From the NCBI GenBank assembly GCA_023053545.1, contig JAKZAN010000207.1, forward strand, positions 1 through 64,000: DNA of 64,000 bases. Direction: 5' to 3'. A program made the position numbers and the translations under genes. Each line of letters begins with the position of its first letter. The first letter of the stretch is position 1. The stretch comes from Lepidurus packardi (lineage: Eukaryota; Arthropoda; Branchiopoda; Notostraca; Triopsidae). This document shows positions 23,027 to 36,254 of the stretch, piece by piece. The notes under the pieces are model-generated. The model did no database searches, had not been told where the DNA came from, and saw only the letters and a program-made list of their open reading frames with translations.

Positions 23027-24168
23027 TCAGAAGATTGAGCATGAACACCCGCATCCTCCTCTCTTGTTCTCCCCTTCTAGTTCGATCTGGGGACGTTCGA
23101 TCTGTCCGAAAAAATCGTAGTCATTGGCCACCGAATAGTAGTCACTGTATGCCTGGCTCTGATTATGCTGGTCCATCTCCGTAAGGTTGTGCTATGCATG
23201 TTGAGGAGGCCTACAGTGCTTCAAACACAGAATTTTATCATAGTAAGAAAGATATGGTTACCAAAAGTGGGTGAGATTGGGTTTACGGCCTCCATACTTA
23301 AACTCTAGTTGTGAGGGGTCGATGAGCCAGAAAATTTCAGAAAATTCCTTTGGAAACATAATATTCTATTTACTGTGGGGAGGGATGAATCTCTGAAGAA
23401 TAGTCCATACTCCGCCCAGGTTCGAGGAGTTCAGCACTATCACTTTCTCCATATTGTTGGTGTACACGAGGTTGAGACGCGCCAGAATCTCGTACATCTT
23501 CTTGTAGGGGATATCCGTGACCTTCATGTGGTTGAGGTCAATGATAAGGATATACTTTTCCGCGAAATACGGCAGCATACGGTAACGGAGTGTTATGTAC
23601 AGGATAATGTACATAGGATTGTAGAAGGCATCATTGCTAAAGTCTACGAAATCTGGGCGTACGATCACGATAGGTTTGAAAGTGCGAGAGTGCCCAAAAG
23701 TATAGACGTATCCTCTACGCAAAGCTTCAATAGTTTCAGAATCAAACTTGATGATTTCTGGATTAGTCAGGATTTAGTGTGTTTTTCTGATGCGATCGAT
23801 TGCTTTAGGCATATTGAAGTCTGCAGCATAGATGTGTTTGAGTATCGCCTGGTCGGTGAATACTGACACGAGACCGGCTTTACGGAGTTACTATTTAGCA
23901 AGTTGCAGATGCTAGATTTATCGTTGCTCGTATTCCACTTCGTAGAATATCCTGCGCCTGCGCTTATTTCCAATGGTTCTGAAAATTTGTTATTCTAAGG
24001 GGGGAAGGTGTCGGGCGAGGACAGAGAGGCTTGAAGTGATGGAGTGTGAGACTTACATGTCCACGTGAGTTGGCGGGCCTAAGAGGGAGGAGCTAGTTTG
24101 GACCAATCAAACTGAGCCAGGTATGGGTCCATGTTTTCCATTTCGTGGTCGAGAACCAGTTGGGCCAT
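23027..24168 (-). CDS. CRAL-TRIO (Sec14-like) lipid-binding protein with CAAX-like C-terminus
   Basis: Exons (minus strand) 24057-24168 and 23027-23994 give 359 residues. An N-terminal helical CRAL-TRIO-N part (RKTHEILTNPE) precedes the lipid-binding domain, with RPIVIVRPD-like strand, YILIIDLNHM and the closing LEFKYGGRKPN, which matches the LP-E-GG end of the fold. The last nine residues are GCGCSCSIF, a possible CAAX box (CSIF) with two further Cys suited to palmitoylation. This implies a membrane-tethered phospholipid transfer or sensing protein. The intron is 62 nt. TAG/TAA codons in the N-terminal helix read well as Glu. Confidence 0.85.
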
Positions 24169-24567
24169 GAGGGTCAAGAATTGAATAGAAGGCTACTCTA
24201 TGGAGTAGGTCGTAGGAAATCTAAAGTGTTGGATAAGTTTATATACAATGGGAAGTTTCAAAGGGATAGGAGGCTATTGCTATTGTCTATATATCGTACT
24301 ACTAAGAAAGTTCAGACTATTGAGAGCAAATAAATATAAAGTTTAGAAGTATGGAATGCTGTCGCGTCAGTCTTACCCTGCCGAGACAACTATAAGTCCT
24401 CGAATACCGTCAACACATTATATTGGCCAGCAAGTTAATGCTATTATCCACAATTTAAAATATCACAAAGTCCACTCATACCAAGAACATAGCAAATAAC
24501 TACAAATCGAAACGCGCATATATAAAAGACGTGGCAGCGTGGTTTCTCTGCGAGAACGTACTCTGGG
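24169..24567. other. Intergenic, no gene seen
   Basis: About 400 bases between the start of the CRAL-TRIO gene and the stop of the small Tim gene, both on the minus strand. AT-rich; likely promoter of the former and 3' region of the latter. Confidence 0.5.
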
Positions 24568-24846
24568 TCACTTGCGGATGTTGCCATCAGTGTTTTTGTT
24601 GAGGGTCAGCTGCAGGTACTCAAAGGATCGATCCATGCACTTGGACAAACAGATACGATCAGTCTGGGTGAGTCCCTGCTCGAAGTTGGTGAGACACTTC
24701 TCAGCACACATGGGGGCGTAGTTGTGGAGTAGTTTATTATCGAGGAGCACGTTCTGTCCGAAGGTGGGTTCTTGGGGTTTGCGGCTGAACATCACACGAG
24801 GTCTAGATACCAATACTTTCTACTTTTAGTTATGATTATAATCCAT
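24568..24846 (-). CDS. Small Tim chaperone (Tim8/9/10/13 family)
   Basis: 92 residues, one exon. Twin CX3C motifs (CAEKC and CLSKC) are separated by 14 residues, the hallmark of the small Tims that form hexamers in the mitochondrial intermembrane space and escort carrier and beta-barrel precursors. The N-terminal extension is acidic when TAA/TAG are read as Glu. ATG 24846 is the first in-frame start. Which of the four paralogues it is cannot be decided. Confidence 0.9.
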
Positions 24847-24950
24847 ATTATTGTTGGCCGTCGGTCGAAGCATGTGGCCAAACACCCTCGAGTGCGATAT
24901 TTGAATAACACTCAGTAGATATATTTACTAATAGGAGGAACTGCACGCCG

Positions 24951-26338
24951 ATGCAATAGATCAGACGCCTCGACGATTTGCCTTTTGGCCGATGGCACTA
25001 TGTACTCATCACTGTACTCGGAGTCAGCTGGGTGTTCGACGGTCTCGAGGTCAGCAGCCTCTCCCTCTGCAGCGCCTCCATCAAAGCTACATACAACATC
25101 GATACCAACTATTTCCTCTTGATCAGCACCTTCTATATGGTCGGATCTGCCATTGGCGGACTCACATTCGGAGTGCTCTCCTACTTTTTCGGCAGGAAAC
25201 AGATCTTCCTAGTAATTCATCTTCATCTAATCCCTAAGCTCAGATTACATTGACCCTCTACGCCCTATCGATTATTCTGACTTTGGTGAGTGGGAAAAAC
25301 TTGGTGTTGCTTTTCATCAGCAGATTGCTGGCAGGTTTCAGCATTGGAGGTGAGTACACCGCTATTTTTTCAGCAGTAGATGAGTTTGTACCCGCGAACT
25401 ATCGTGGCAGGGCAGGCATCATCATTGATGGAACATGGCATTTCGGAGGAGTTCTGGCAAGCCTTCTTTCGTTGGGTCTCAATACCACGGGCGGCTGGAG
25501 ATTCCTGTTTGCTATCGGGTTACTCGGAGTGGTACCTCTATTTTGTCTAAGGAGATATATACCCGAGAGTCCGCGGTGGTTAGTCATGAAAGGACACGAG
25601 GCCTAAGCTGTGGAAACTATTGATGCCATCGTCGATACTGTGAAACAAAACAAGTATCTTACGGTGGTGGAACATCCTTTTACAGGAGCTCGGACTCCAC
25701 CCGTGGATGAATGGAGCACTTTCTTCATCGCTTTTTTCCAATCGATAGTCCGATATCCGAGAAGAGTGTTCGTGGCCGGGTTGATCATCTTCTGCCAAGC
25801 CTTTTTCTTCAACAGCATGTACTACAAGTATCCTCTGATCCTAGCCGAGCTCGGCGTCAAAGATACCCAGGTTGGAAACTATATGCTTCCTCTTTCGCTG
25901 GCTGCTTTTATTGGTCCTTTGATGATTGGACCATTCTTTGACCTCGTTGGCCGCAGAAAGATGTGCTTGATAACATGTAAACCCCTATCCTATTTTCATC
26001 TATTTGTAGTTGGTTCCTCAAGCATCATGTTGTTCATCCTTAACGCGATTCCCAGGACCCTGACAGTGATAGAGATCCTCATGATTATTCTGTTCTTCGT
26101 CAGTTCTCCTGCTGCTTCCTCTGCGAACCTGATGGCCTCTGAGCTTTTTCCAACCAACTGTCGTAGCCTGATGTTGTCCTTCATGTTCCTCTTGTCAATG
26201 GCAGGAGGGACCTGCGGAGTTTGGGCTAAATAGCTATGGATTCCAGGAGTAGTGATGCTGCTAGCTGGACTGGTAGGATTCTTCGGGGGCGTAGATGCTG
26301 AGAACAAATCTCTATAAGAAGTGGCTGTGGCAGCATGA
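24951..26338 (+). CDS. MFS transporter, SLC22 / sugar-porter type (copy 1)
   Basis: Exons 24951-25211, 25244-25976 and 26010-26338 (introns 32 and 33 nt) give 440 residues. About 11-12 membrane helices. Family motifs are visible: a D-E-like loop after TM1 (GVSWVFDGLE), loop 2-3 FGRKQIF, helix 4-5 GGEYT, PESPRWL before the central loop and DLVGRRKM between TM8 and TM9. This is the arrangement of metabolite:proton symporters and organic ion transporters. Substrate unknown. TAA in GHEAEAVE is read as Glu. It is divergent from the Tim gene with only ~100 bases between starts. Confidence 0.92.
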
Positions 26339-26568
26339 AAAAAGTACCGAAGCTGCTAACCAAAGCTCAACAGATAGCATCCCAATGCATCCATTCCCAC
26401 TGGGACAATTGTATTCTATTTTATGTAAAAAGCATGTCTTGTAAAAAATTATTCCCAGAGCCTATAATCAATTAATTTTTATAAATAATATAAAGAGAAA
26501 AAGCAATAATCAATATCCTATTTAGGTTAGCTAAATCTCGATAAGCAACAACTAATACTCCTCACACC

Positions 26569-27342
26569 ATGACTACTAACATCTAAGAAGACCGCGAAGT
26601 GCTTCGGAGGTACGGCATCCGTGCCCTCGACAACCAATTCGACGAATTCATAAAAACTATCAACGCAAACCCTATCTATAAAGAGGCATTCGAAAAAATC
26701 AGATCCCAACTCAAGACCTTTGCAGATGAAGACGGATTCCTCAATGTAAGTAGAGCCCAAATACTTAATACTAACCATATCTCTTGATCTGCACACAGGA
26801 AGTCACTAAACACTACAAGGACTCTGTTACATCAGGCAGCAGCAATCTTTACCTTAAGGATGGCACCTACTTCATCCGGGCCATAGACCCCAATGAAATC
26901 GAGTCCGTCACTGAAAGAGCATTTTTCAATTCCTTCAGTATTGAGAGGAACATCCTCAATGACATGTACCCATCTCACTGAAATACAAATTATCTATAGG
27001 TCATCTCAAAAGAACCTGAATGGCAACGAAGGCATAGCAAACAACGGCAATGTAGTGTATACTGACAAACGAGTGTTCACCATACAACTCGACCAGGACA
27101 TCAGAGATATCGCGGTCAAGAACGTGGAGGGCGATTGTATATGTGGGAAAGAGATCCCGAACGAGTGTTGGGTGGAGTGTGAGAATGGTAAAGACTGCAA
27201 AGGACCAGGGTGGTACCACTACTGCTGTGCTGGTTTCAGCTCGGGAGATAACCTAGCAGGAGTGCAATACTACTGTAACCCCTGCAAATAGGCCAAAGAA
27301 GCAGAACAGCCTAACCCTCCTACTAAGCGCAAGAAAATTTGA
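26569..27342 (+). CDS. PHD-finger protein
   Basis: Exons 26569-26745, 26799-26965 and 27000-27342 give 228 residues. The C-terminus holds a PHD finger: CIC, CWVEC, KGPGWYHYCC and YYCNPCK give the C4-H-C3 ligand order. The aromatic WYHY segment is typical of ING-like PHDs that read methylated histone H3. The N-terminal ~140 residues are helical and not recognised; they may replace the ING domain. A basic end (TKRKKI) suggests nuclear location. Confidence 0.85.
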
Positions 27343-27543
27343 TTAAAAAATATGATCCATGTATTTGATAAAGATTGCTTCAGGAGGGGGTAGTGAGTTT
27401 GGTTATTTTTGTCTTAAAAATTCAAAAGGTCATCGAAAATAGATTAAAAAAAACAACAGCTATCAGGTTCAAATTCAAATGAAGAGCACCATCACTTTTT
27501 TTGTTTATTTAAAAGTATACAAAGTTTGTAATAGGAACACTCT

Positions 27544-30500
27544 ATGGACAGGTTAACCGACAGCGAACACTCCATCGTCAAATAGATACTCAGTCTCGCT
27601 GAGGCGAAGTACCACGAAGAACTACACATCAACCCCAGATCCACATTCAACTTACTCAAAATACTCTCTGCTTACAACTAAGTCCTCCCCAAATATGGCA
27701 TGAGTTCGACTTCTGAGTCCAGGCTATACAACTATATACTAAGACTCTCCAGAAAGTATGACCCACATGGTCAATAGGGCTGGAATGCTTGCGTCTATCG
27801 TCATGACACCCTCGACAACTCTTGTTTAGATAGCCGTTCTCGCTCTCGATCCATAATACGGCACAATAACTCTATTAGCAGCAGCTATATACGTCACCAA
27901 AACTATGGACATAACAGATCTATCAGACCTACGGAGTCAGAAATATCGTAGTTTAATGAATAGTTGTAGAAAGCACCAGCGCGCAGCAGGATATCAACTA
28001 GTAGAAGAGCTGCCATACCCCTTGACATTTCGCATCTTATCTAGAAGAGAAACTATTTTGCAGTGGAAACACGTCCACACATTCACAAAGTGGAACGTGC
28101 AGCCATCCTTGACCAGAGCAGCATCCCCATAGATCGCACCATGTCTTTGATCGATAACAGCACTGTGCTGTACGACCACAGCAGAATACTACATCTAAAC
28201 AATAAGGAAAATCAGCCTCCTTCAAATCGACTGAGTAAGGAGTTCTCGGAACAGCTCAACAATACTCAAATCACATCTTTCAAAGGAGTCGCGCCGTCTC
28301 GACTTACAGCTTCCAAGACTGTAGCCAACCACCAAATCAGAAAATACACTGAGAACTCACATATCAAGAACAGAACCTTAATCGAAGAGTCACCTCTGCT
28401 GACCGTATAACAGGAATAGGAGCTCAGAATGGAAAACAGAGCAATCACAGCCCACAAGATCAATCTTAAGACAAAGGTCTTCCTAATTTTGAAGGCAACT
28501 AATCTAATTCATGACCAAGCTAGAAACAAATTCAACCAAATCATCAGGCATTTCCGTGAGAAATAAAAGGAAAAATATTTTGACTTGTTTACACTAGGTG
28601 TAGAGGTCATCAGATGCGAAAACGGCAAGAAGCGATTAGCAGATAGAACCCATCATCTAGCCCTGAAGACAAAAACCATGAAAGTCTTTAAAGCTGTACT
28701 CACTCTCAACAAAGCCTGTTAAACTCGAAGAAGCTATGGCTTTATGAGCTCCAACATGTGCATCACCTTCGTGTTACAGTTCTTGTTGAACCAAATGGCA
28801 CCTGACCTAAGAGATAAGTATCTTTATCTTAGCAAACATAAAAAAAGCGAAGAAATGCAACTACTGTTCAAGGTGTATGGACCCGTGCAGATTCGGGATG
28901 CCGCTGTTGTAGAAGGAGTAATAGAGCTTATGGAGCGGAATTCTAAGCGGTCTGTCTTTGACCAGCTTCTATAACACTCAAAAAAGGTGAGACTTGTCCG
29001 AATCTACTATGAACACAAGCTGAAGAGCAAGATATTTAAAGATCTGAAGTAATGCTGTGCTGAATCACGGTAAGAATCCAGAAGGGAGAGAAAAATAGTA
29101 CAGTACTCATAGGGAAAGGCATTGCTGAAGGCCATGAACGTGTGGAAGCACTATATGTAATATCAGAAACTGCAAAATGAGAGGATAGAGGCTTTAGATG
29201 AACTCAGTCGCCAGAAGCTCAAGAAAGCCTACTTCTATGCTTGGCTAGAAAACATCGAAAAACAGAAAAAGGAATACATATTATTGGAGAAAAGGAAGGC
29301 AGAACTGGAGCAGATATATGATTTCGAGTTGAAACAGAGAACGATGGACGCCTTTAAATGGTACAGCCAATACAGGGTGGAGAAAGAGCACAAGAACCGT
29401 AGGGCTGAATACTTCATGCTTTCGAAACTCAAGGAAAAAGTATTCAGGACACTCTTCGACAATTTACTATATGGTAAGAAGGTCGAATACGTTGAGACAA
29501 AACTGCGCAGGTACACCTACGAGCGCAGAGCTGTTTTCGACAGATGGAGAGTTCTTGCTGGTGTGCACAGGATCGCTCGTGTCTTATCGAAGACTTACAA
29601 AAAGAGGGGTCTATCCAAGATTGTATAACACGCCCAAGAACGTCTAGCTGAAGCATAGGCGAGCCAGAACGCTAAGGAACACAGATTAATGGGACTATTT
29701 ATTGCCTTTGTCAGAAGCACCCAGAATGATATCTAGTAGACAAGAAAGAAGTGCTCGAATATCTAGGACCTGCTTAATTTCAGAAGAAAACAATCTCTCT
29801 TCTAGGTGAGCCGAAACAAGAAGAATCTGAAGAAATCAGTGGAGAACGCCTTTATCGCTCAACACAAAAAGGTGACCAGGATCATTGGGAATCCAAAAGA
29901 CCTCGAAGAGTTGGAAAATAAGCTGTACAGGAGCCACTACCTCAAAATCTACTTTGCTAAACTCAATAGCTACATGAGTCATCAGAAGACCAAGAGTGTT
30001 CATGCTGAGGTCATCGGAAAACTCAATGCCTTCAGGATCAAGAACTTACTACGAAGGATAAAACGAAACTCTGTCATGCTCACCAAAAGAAACGAGATTC
30101 ACAAAATCATAAGAATCCAGAGAATTATAAAGTTCAGAACAATGATGTGTCAAAACCAGAAACTGGTACTCAAAAAGAAGACTGAAAAGTAAATCCTACA
30201 GATGATCCTTAAGCAGAAGAATAGTCTGACAAAAGAAGAGACGATGAAGAGACTAAAGTACTTGATCCAGCAGAAAAGATGTCAGGAACTTAAGGCTGTT
30301 TAGCACTACGCCACCAGTCTCATGGTCAAGTTTACCCTGCTTTGGAGGAGCATTGCTATGGTCGGGAAGCAGCGCAAAGATAAGCACCTCGCCATCTAAA
30401 AGTCTATCCAAAACTTAAGAGCCCGCAATGCACTTAAAAATATGTGTGCTAACATATCAAGCAACCAGACCCACAAATAGAAAGCAGATAAATTAACTCA

Positions 30501-30912
30501 TAATCAAATCAATAGGGCTATGCAGAAGCATATCAGGATGTTTAGAAGCAACAGCCAGATCGATCGGAGAATTGAAGCTTTGACGACCTAGTGTAGGCTA
30601 AATAGAGGTCGCATTGTGTTCGCAAAACTGGGAGCTATAAGTTCTGACACTGCAGAGAGTGCAGAAAACGAGTATTGGTTAGATATGAAGTCGCTGAGAT
30701 TGAGAAAATTGCTGGGTCTGCGCAGTTTCCTGAGGAATACGATGAGACATATCTATATGCAGAAGTGCGAGGACATGGCTGTGAGCCACTACTGCTAGCG
30801 TCTGATGCGGGGATGCCTGCAGGGGTGGCGAGGGAAGTCTAGCTATAATACGTATCGAGTGAAACAGGAGTACCGTTCCAAAGACACAGCCGAGGAATAC
30901 TCTACCAAATGA
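27544..30912 (+). CDS. Sfi1-like centrin-binding repeat protein
   Basis: 1122 residues in one uninterrupted frame. After a disordered Ser/Asn-rich N-terminus (about 1-290) comes a long helical region with recurrent Sfi1-type units: alternating Leu/Phe and a Trp followed by a basic or polar residue every 30-70 residues (LKAMNVWKHYM, FYAWLENI, AFKWYSQY, VFDRWRVL, LLWRSIAM, LQGWRGKS). In Sfi1 each such helix binds one centrin, forming Ca-responsive filaments at basal bodies. In peritrichs the contractile stalk uses spasmin, a centrin relative, so this could be a spasmoneme or basal-body scaffold. That role is inference; the repeat character is read directly. Confidence 0.82.
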
Positions 30913-31155
30913 TTTCTATTAATTCATAAATCGAGAGGGATCTTTACTGCAACGAATTATGACTATTTCTAACTCGTCCGTTTCCTACACAACTTTACTA
31001 CATTATATTTGTTAGCCAGTTGTTGGATGCCCAACTCATGTGCATTATTGAAAGAATAAACTAAGAGATGGTCTCTGCTCTTTTTCTGAACAAACAAATC
31101 TAATCAATAAAACTTTCTCACATACTATAAATAGCTTTTATCGTTGGCATCACTT

Positions 31156-34100
31156 TCAAGGACATTTCTAATTGCGGAAGACAGTCTAGCCAATTCGAAC
31201 CGTCTGAAGAGCACCCAGCTTGTTGCAAAGCCCATCGACAACAGCCTTTTCATTCGTAAACTTCACCCCATGAATCCAGAGAGTCACGAGCTTCTGTAAA
31301 AGCACTTCTTCGCCAGGCATGAAGTCATCGGCCAGAGGATTGTATGCTAAATTCGTAATAAACAGTTATTTGTTTAACAAAATGGATTTTACAGAGGTCG
31401 AGAGTCACAACATCCTCGAAATCGTTGTTATCGAATAATGTGATATTGTTGTGGGAGATATTCAGTGTCACGACATTGTTGAGATCTTGATATTGGATGA
31501 GGTTGCCGATTTTGTTGTAGCCTAATTGATTGTTTGAAAAATAGAGATAATAGAAAGTGATAAGTTACTGAAGTCGGCATTGACCACACCAGGATTGGAA
31601 CCGTTGATCATCTTAGTAAGCTGGTTATTCGAGGCGTAGATGTTGATACAGCTCTTGCAGTCCAAATCGTAGATCTCTGTGATCATATTGTTTGAAACGT
31701 TGAGGGTATGCACAAAGTTAAGGGCTCCATCACTGAATGTAGTAAGTTTGTTCTTGCTAAGGTCGAGCAAGGCAGCCTTACCAAGTTTGCCAATGATAGT
31801 GGTGTTGATGTTCCAGGCAGTCAGGCCGGTGTTGGAGATGGTAATGTTTGAGGCGGAATCGAAGACATTATTACTGATCTCGTTGAGGACAGGAGATTGG
31901 GTAATAGTCAAGGAGGCAAGCTTGGAGAAATTGTTATCGCTGAAGGCTTGGAGTTTGCTGTTACCTTCGAGGGTGACAGTAACAACATTGGAAAGGTTGA
32001 ACTTCTCAAATCTCACAAGTTGAGTATCCTTAAGATAAATGGTAGTCAAACTTGGCAAGTTGTTATCATCTCCGAAGACAAAGTTGGAGGCGACACCCAG
32101 GATGGTGAGGGTCTTCAGGTTGGGGAAACTATTGTTTTTAAATTCAGTGAGTTTTCCAGAAGCATCGATGTACAAATCAGTCAGTTTGTCATTGTTTTGG
32201 TTGCTGAACTTAGTCAATCCCACTCTATTAAGATTGAGTCTAGTGAGTCCAGTGGCGCTTGTTAAATCGATAGTAGCAAGGATAGCTGCATCAGTGATAT
32301 CTAGGGTCGATAATTTAGGGAAGTTGGAGTTCTGGCCGAAACTGGTCAAATTGACTGCATTTTGCACAGTCACTGATTGAAGATTGGGGTGAACTAAATC
32401 ATCCAAACGTCTAAGTTTAGCACAATTTCTAATATTGAAAGTGGTAAGGCTCGAGAACTGGTCCCAGGCAGGAGCTTGGTCAAATCCAACATTATCGACA
32501 TCCAAAACTGTCACATTGAGGAAGCTAGAGCCAGTGGGGGTCGCCAAATTTGGAGAGTTCTTGATGGAAAGAGTATTGAGTTTGGGCATATCCACATTAG
32601 CAATTGACTTGAATGCAGTACAGTCAGTTAAAGTTGCAGTTTGGGCTGTGGAAGTTGTTGAAACTGTGATACTTTCCAAAACGGTATCTCCGACTACAGT
32701 CAGATCAGAAAGCACGGAGAAAGGGTCAAGCGAGAGAATCTTATTAATCTTAGTGTTTTTGAGAGAGAGCCTGGAGATCATCGAGGCACTATTGAATCCC
32801 AAAAAGTTGCTCAGAGGAGTATCAGCAATATCTAGAACTGTAAGAGGAGCCTTCACATTCGAAAGAGTAGCTAAGTTCGATTTAGTAATCCATAATTGGG
32901 AAAGTTGAGGTAAGTCCAGTTCCACCGATGTTAATGATGGGTAGTTCAAAGTTAGAGGTTGGCTAATAGGCTGCTTGACAAGTTTAAGGTTCTTGAGATC
33001 TTTGAAGGTGTTGCCCTGGAAGGTTTTGAGAGATCCCATATCAACAGTGCTACTGATTGTAAGATCTGTCAACGGCATTTGTTTGTTCTGCAGCTCATCA
33101 ATTGGTGTATCAATCAGTTCGAGTTTGAGAAGTCCGGGAACATTCATAAGAATCTCGGGAATATTGGACAATTGGAGATTTGTAAACTTAATGTGTTCGA
33201 GTTCAGTGACATCCGCCAGATTCACAGAATCTAGTTTGGAGAGATCACTGAGGACCAACTGCTGGATGTTAGATTCTTCGATAGTCAAAATCTCGAGTTT
33301 GGGATGATTGACTTGTTGGTAAGTAAAATAGTCAGGAGCATCAGCATTGATTTTTTGTAGAGTCAATTCTCTTAAAACGGGGAACGACTTTCCGATGGTG
33401 GCAGGGGAGAATTCTGTCATGTTTGAGTCAGTGAGAGTGAAGGTCTCAAGAGCAAGGGTAGAATTGATAATGATTTCTTGGAGCTGATTCTTTCTAATCG
33501 TGAGATCCTTGAGATTGAGGATGTTGAGTTCGAGGTATTCCAGATTTCCAATGGTCTCGATTTAGAGTCTTTGGATGTCTGGAGTATCTATGAGCAATCT
33601 TTGGAGGTTTTTGAGGCCATCATTAGGGATATTTAATTAAGTAATCTTGCATGGTCTGATCGCAAGGTTGATCACGGTTGGAACATTCAACTAGAGTGTA
33701 TCGAGGGTGGAAATATCAATATCCAGCTGAGCAGCGAACTGATTCGAAAAGTAAAGTTCTTCAAGACTGGGGTAGATTTCAGAGTTGAAGGGCAGGGCTT
33801 AAGTGAAAGAATAACCGTTCTAGATTAGTTCCAGAGCCACCAGATTTTTGGTGAGTTAGAATGGTAGTTCGCACAAGACAGTGGTAAAGATAGTCAGTTA
33901 CTTGAGGTTTGGTGTTTCCAAAACAAATTCCTTTAGATTTTCGCCACCTTCAATGCTAAAGCTTTTCAATGAATTAACTTAGATCTTACAAGTTTCCAAA
34001 AACTCCTTCACGCCGAGATCGAGGGTTTAAATATCGGAATTAAGGAGGGTCATGCTCTTAAGGTTGGAGAACTGGTCAGCATTGATTTTAGTGAAAGAGC

Positions 34101-35589
34101 TATTGGAAGCGAAGAATGTTTCAAGAACCTCTGGGTTGCTATACTCGATATTGGTTTCAGCTGTAATATCACTGAAGTAAATGTTCTTGAGGTTTGGCAT
34201 GGTGTTATTAGAAACGTCTTTGATGGGTTCATCGATCTGGAGGGATTTGAGATTTTGGAAGTTGTTGTTCTGGATTGAATTCATTTTGGCATTGAATTCG
34301 AGATTCAAGTCAGTGAGCGAAGGGACATCGTAATTTGAGAATGTGGTCATTTCAGTGTTGACGACGTACAGCTCCTTCAGCATTGTTGTTTTGGGGATGG
34401 CTAATGACTTGATGGGGCAGTCTTCGATTTCGAGGACTGTAAGTTTTGGCAGCTCATTAAGTCTAATCTCTTGAAGCTTCGTGAGATTCTGAAGAAGTAG
34501 CCCGTCGAGGGCAGAGTATTTGGAGCCAGCATTAGGGAATTCGGTAAAAATAGCATTGTAGAGATCCATGTCCTCAAGCTAATTCCGAATATTCAGATTC
34601 TGGAGAGAATTTGATTGAAGTATGAGGATCTTGATTTTGGATTATTCGGTAATAGTCAAGTCGGTCAGGGAGTTGGCTCCTGGAATCTGCAATACATCAA
34701 TCTTTGATCGTTTGATGAGTAGCTTCTTGAGGACAATATCGTTTCCTTCAAGCGACTCTAATTCAGGGTTGTCAATAGTGAACTCTCCAACTGTGATCTT
34801 GTTTCCTGAAAAGCTCGTAAGATTAGGGAGCTGGGACAGATCGAATTGAGTGATCTTCTCCATGATGTTTCTATCAAACTGAGTGATAGATTTCGTCAAT
34901 TACAGGGTTTCTAGGTTGTTGAGGATATTGTCCGAGAAGACGTCAAGATTGCGAAATTTGCTGAGATCGAGTGATTCGATCCCGGGCATGTTATTGCCGA
35001 TCAACTGTCTGATATCATTGCCTTAAGCGATATCGAGCGTGGTAAGCTTGGGGAAGAAGTTTTTCTCGAATTTCTTAAGGTTGTTGTGTTCTGAGGGAAT
35101 GGGGTAAGAAATAAAAGACATGTGAGGTTAGATATTGTTTTATGATGAATTCTTACCAACTCGCAAGTCCACCAAAGTGGGGATGGAGTTTTCTGAGAAC
35201 TCAGTGATAGAGTTGTTGGTGAGGTTCAGACCCACAATCATGGGAATAGTGTTTGCATTCTCAGGTAGGGTGTAATCAATCTCTCTTGTGGTCGCAATGC
35301 TGAAGTCACCCAGATCGGTTTGGCTGAAATTCAGGAATTTGTAGACGGTCAGATTAGCAATCTCACTCTTGCGCTTTGCCAACAAATCTCGAAGTTGGCC
35401 GAACTCATCCTTGAGGCCTTTAGTCCTGACTCCAAAAATGATGGAGAGGGTGATGCCTGCGATAAGGACGAGGAGGGAGAAGACGACGAGTGCAGTAACG
35501 ATGTTGGTTTTGCGTTTCTGGGCAGCAACATCGACATCCTCTTCGTCTCTGAGGGCAACCTCAGTGGGGGGATCCTTGTTTCTGGACAT
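31156..35589 (-). CDS. Giant type II membrane protein with leucine-rich repeats
   Basis: Exons (minus strand) 35157-35589, 31569-35090, 31393-31521 and 31156-31346 give 1424 residues. A ~30-residue cytosolic lead is followed by one signal-anchor helix (about 31-53) and then ~1350 residues of irregular leucine-rich repeats of ~20-24 residues (L-x-L-x-x-N-x-I style, for example LNISHNNITLFDN). The extracellular side would carry the LRRs. Each intron was placed where the LRR pattern changes frame, and the joins restore LxLS-N motifs. Similar LRR proteins in protists serve in adhesion or recognition, but no orthologue is named. Confidence 0.85.
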
Positions 35590-36254
35590 AGGTGGAGGTA
35601 GGTAGATATATTTAGTTATAATGGATTAATTATGGATGAGTGGATACTGCCCAGCTCTTGACTGTTTATTTTGGTGTAAGAGATATTTGATTGTCTAATA
35701 AGAAAAAGTAGGTAAGAGTTGAAAAAGCAGCAAGGCGCTAAAAAATCCAGTGATCCCAAAGATAACTTGAAACGATAATGAGAGTCTGGGAGGGGCAGAG
35801 TGAGGAAGAGGAGTGTTTTGGCTGACCATAAAAGAATAGCATAATCGGTGATTAAGGAGTTAGATTAAGTTTGACAAAAAGGTATCCATTCGAGAGGAGA
35901 TTGTCCTCAGTCTGAGACATAAATCTAATAACTATTGGGATTGATTAGGGTATGTAATTGTATAGGATAAGTTTGAATTGGTCAGAATTTCATACAAGTC
36001 AATTAGCCTAGTCTCCCAATATCCTAACTTGATAAAATTGACAAATTGGACTCGAACTGGGGATATTGTGTTAACCTGGATTTTATAAAAAATTAATGTG
36101 TGTGCATGTGTGTGAGGTATTTCGTGTTTTACTGATTAGCCGACCCCTCTCCCACCGCACAATCCGTCGATACTTGATCCTCCATGGTTTATTCAACTAA
36201 AACCCTTTATAAACACAATCCCCAACTCTAGAAATACCCGACATCGTAACTACA
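35590..36254. other. Intergenic between divergent genes
   Basis: About 660 bases, AT-rich, containing the promoters of the LRR gene (minus) and a SHIPPO gene (plus). No coding frame, repeat or RNA gene recognised. Confidence 0.5.
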
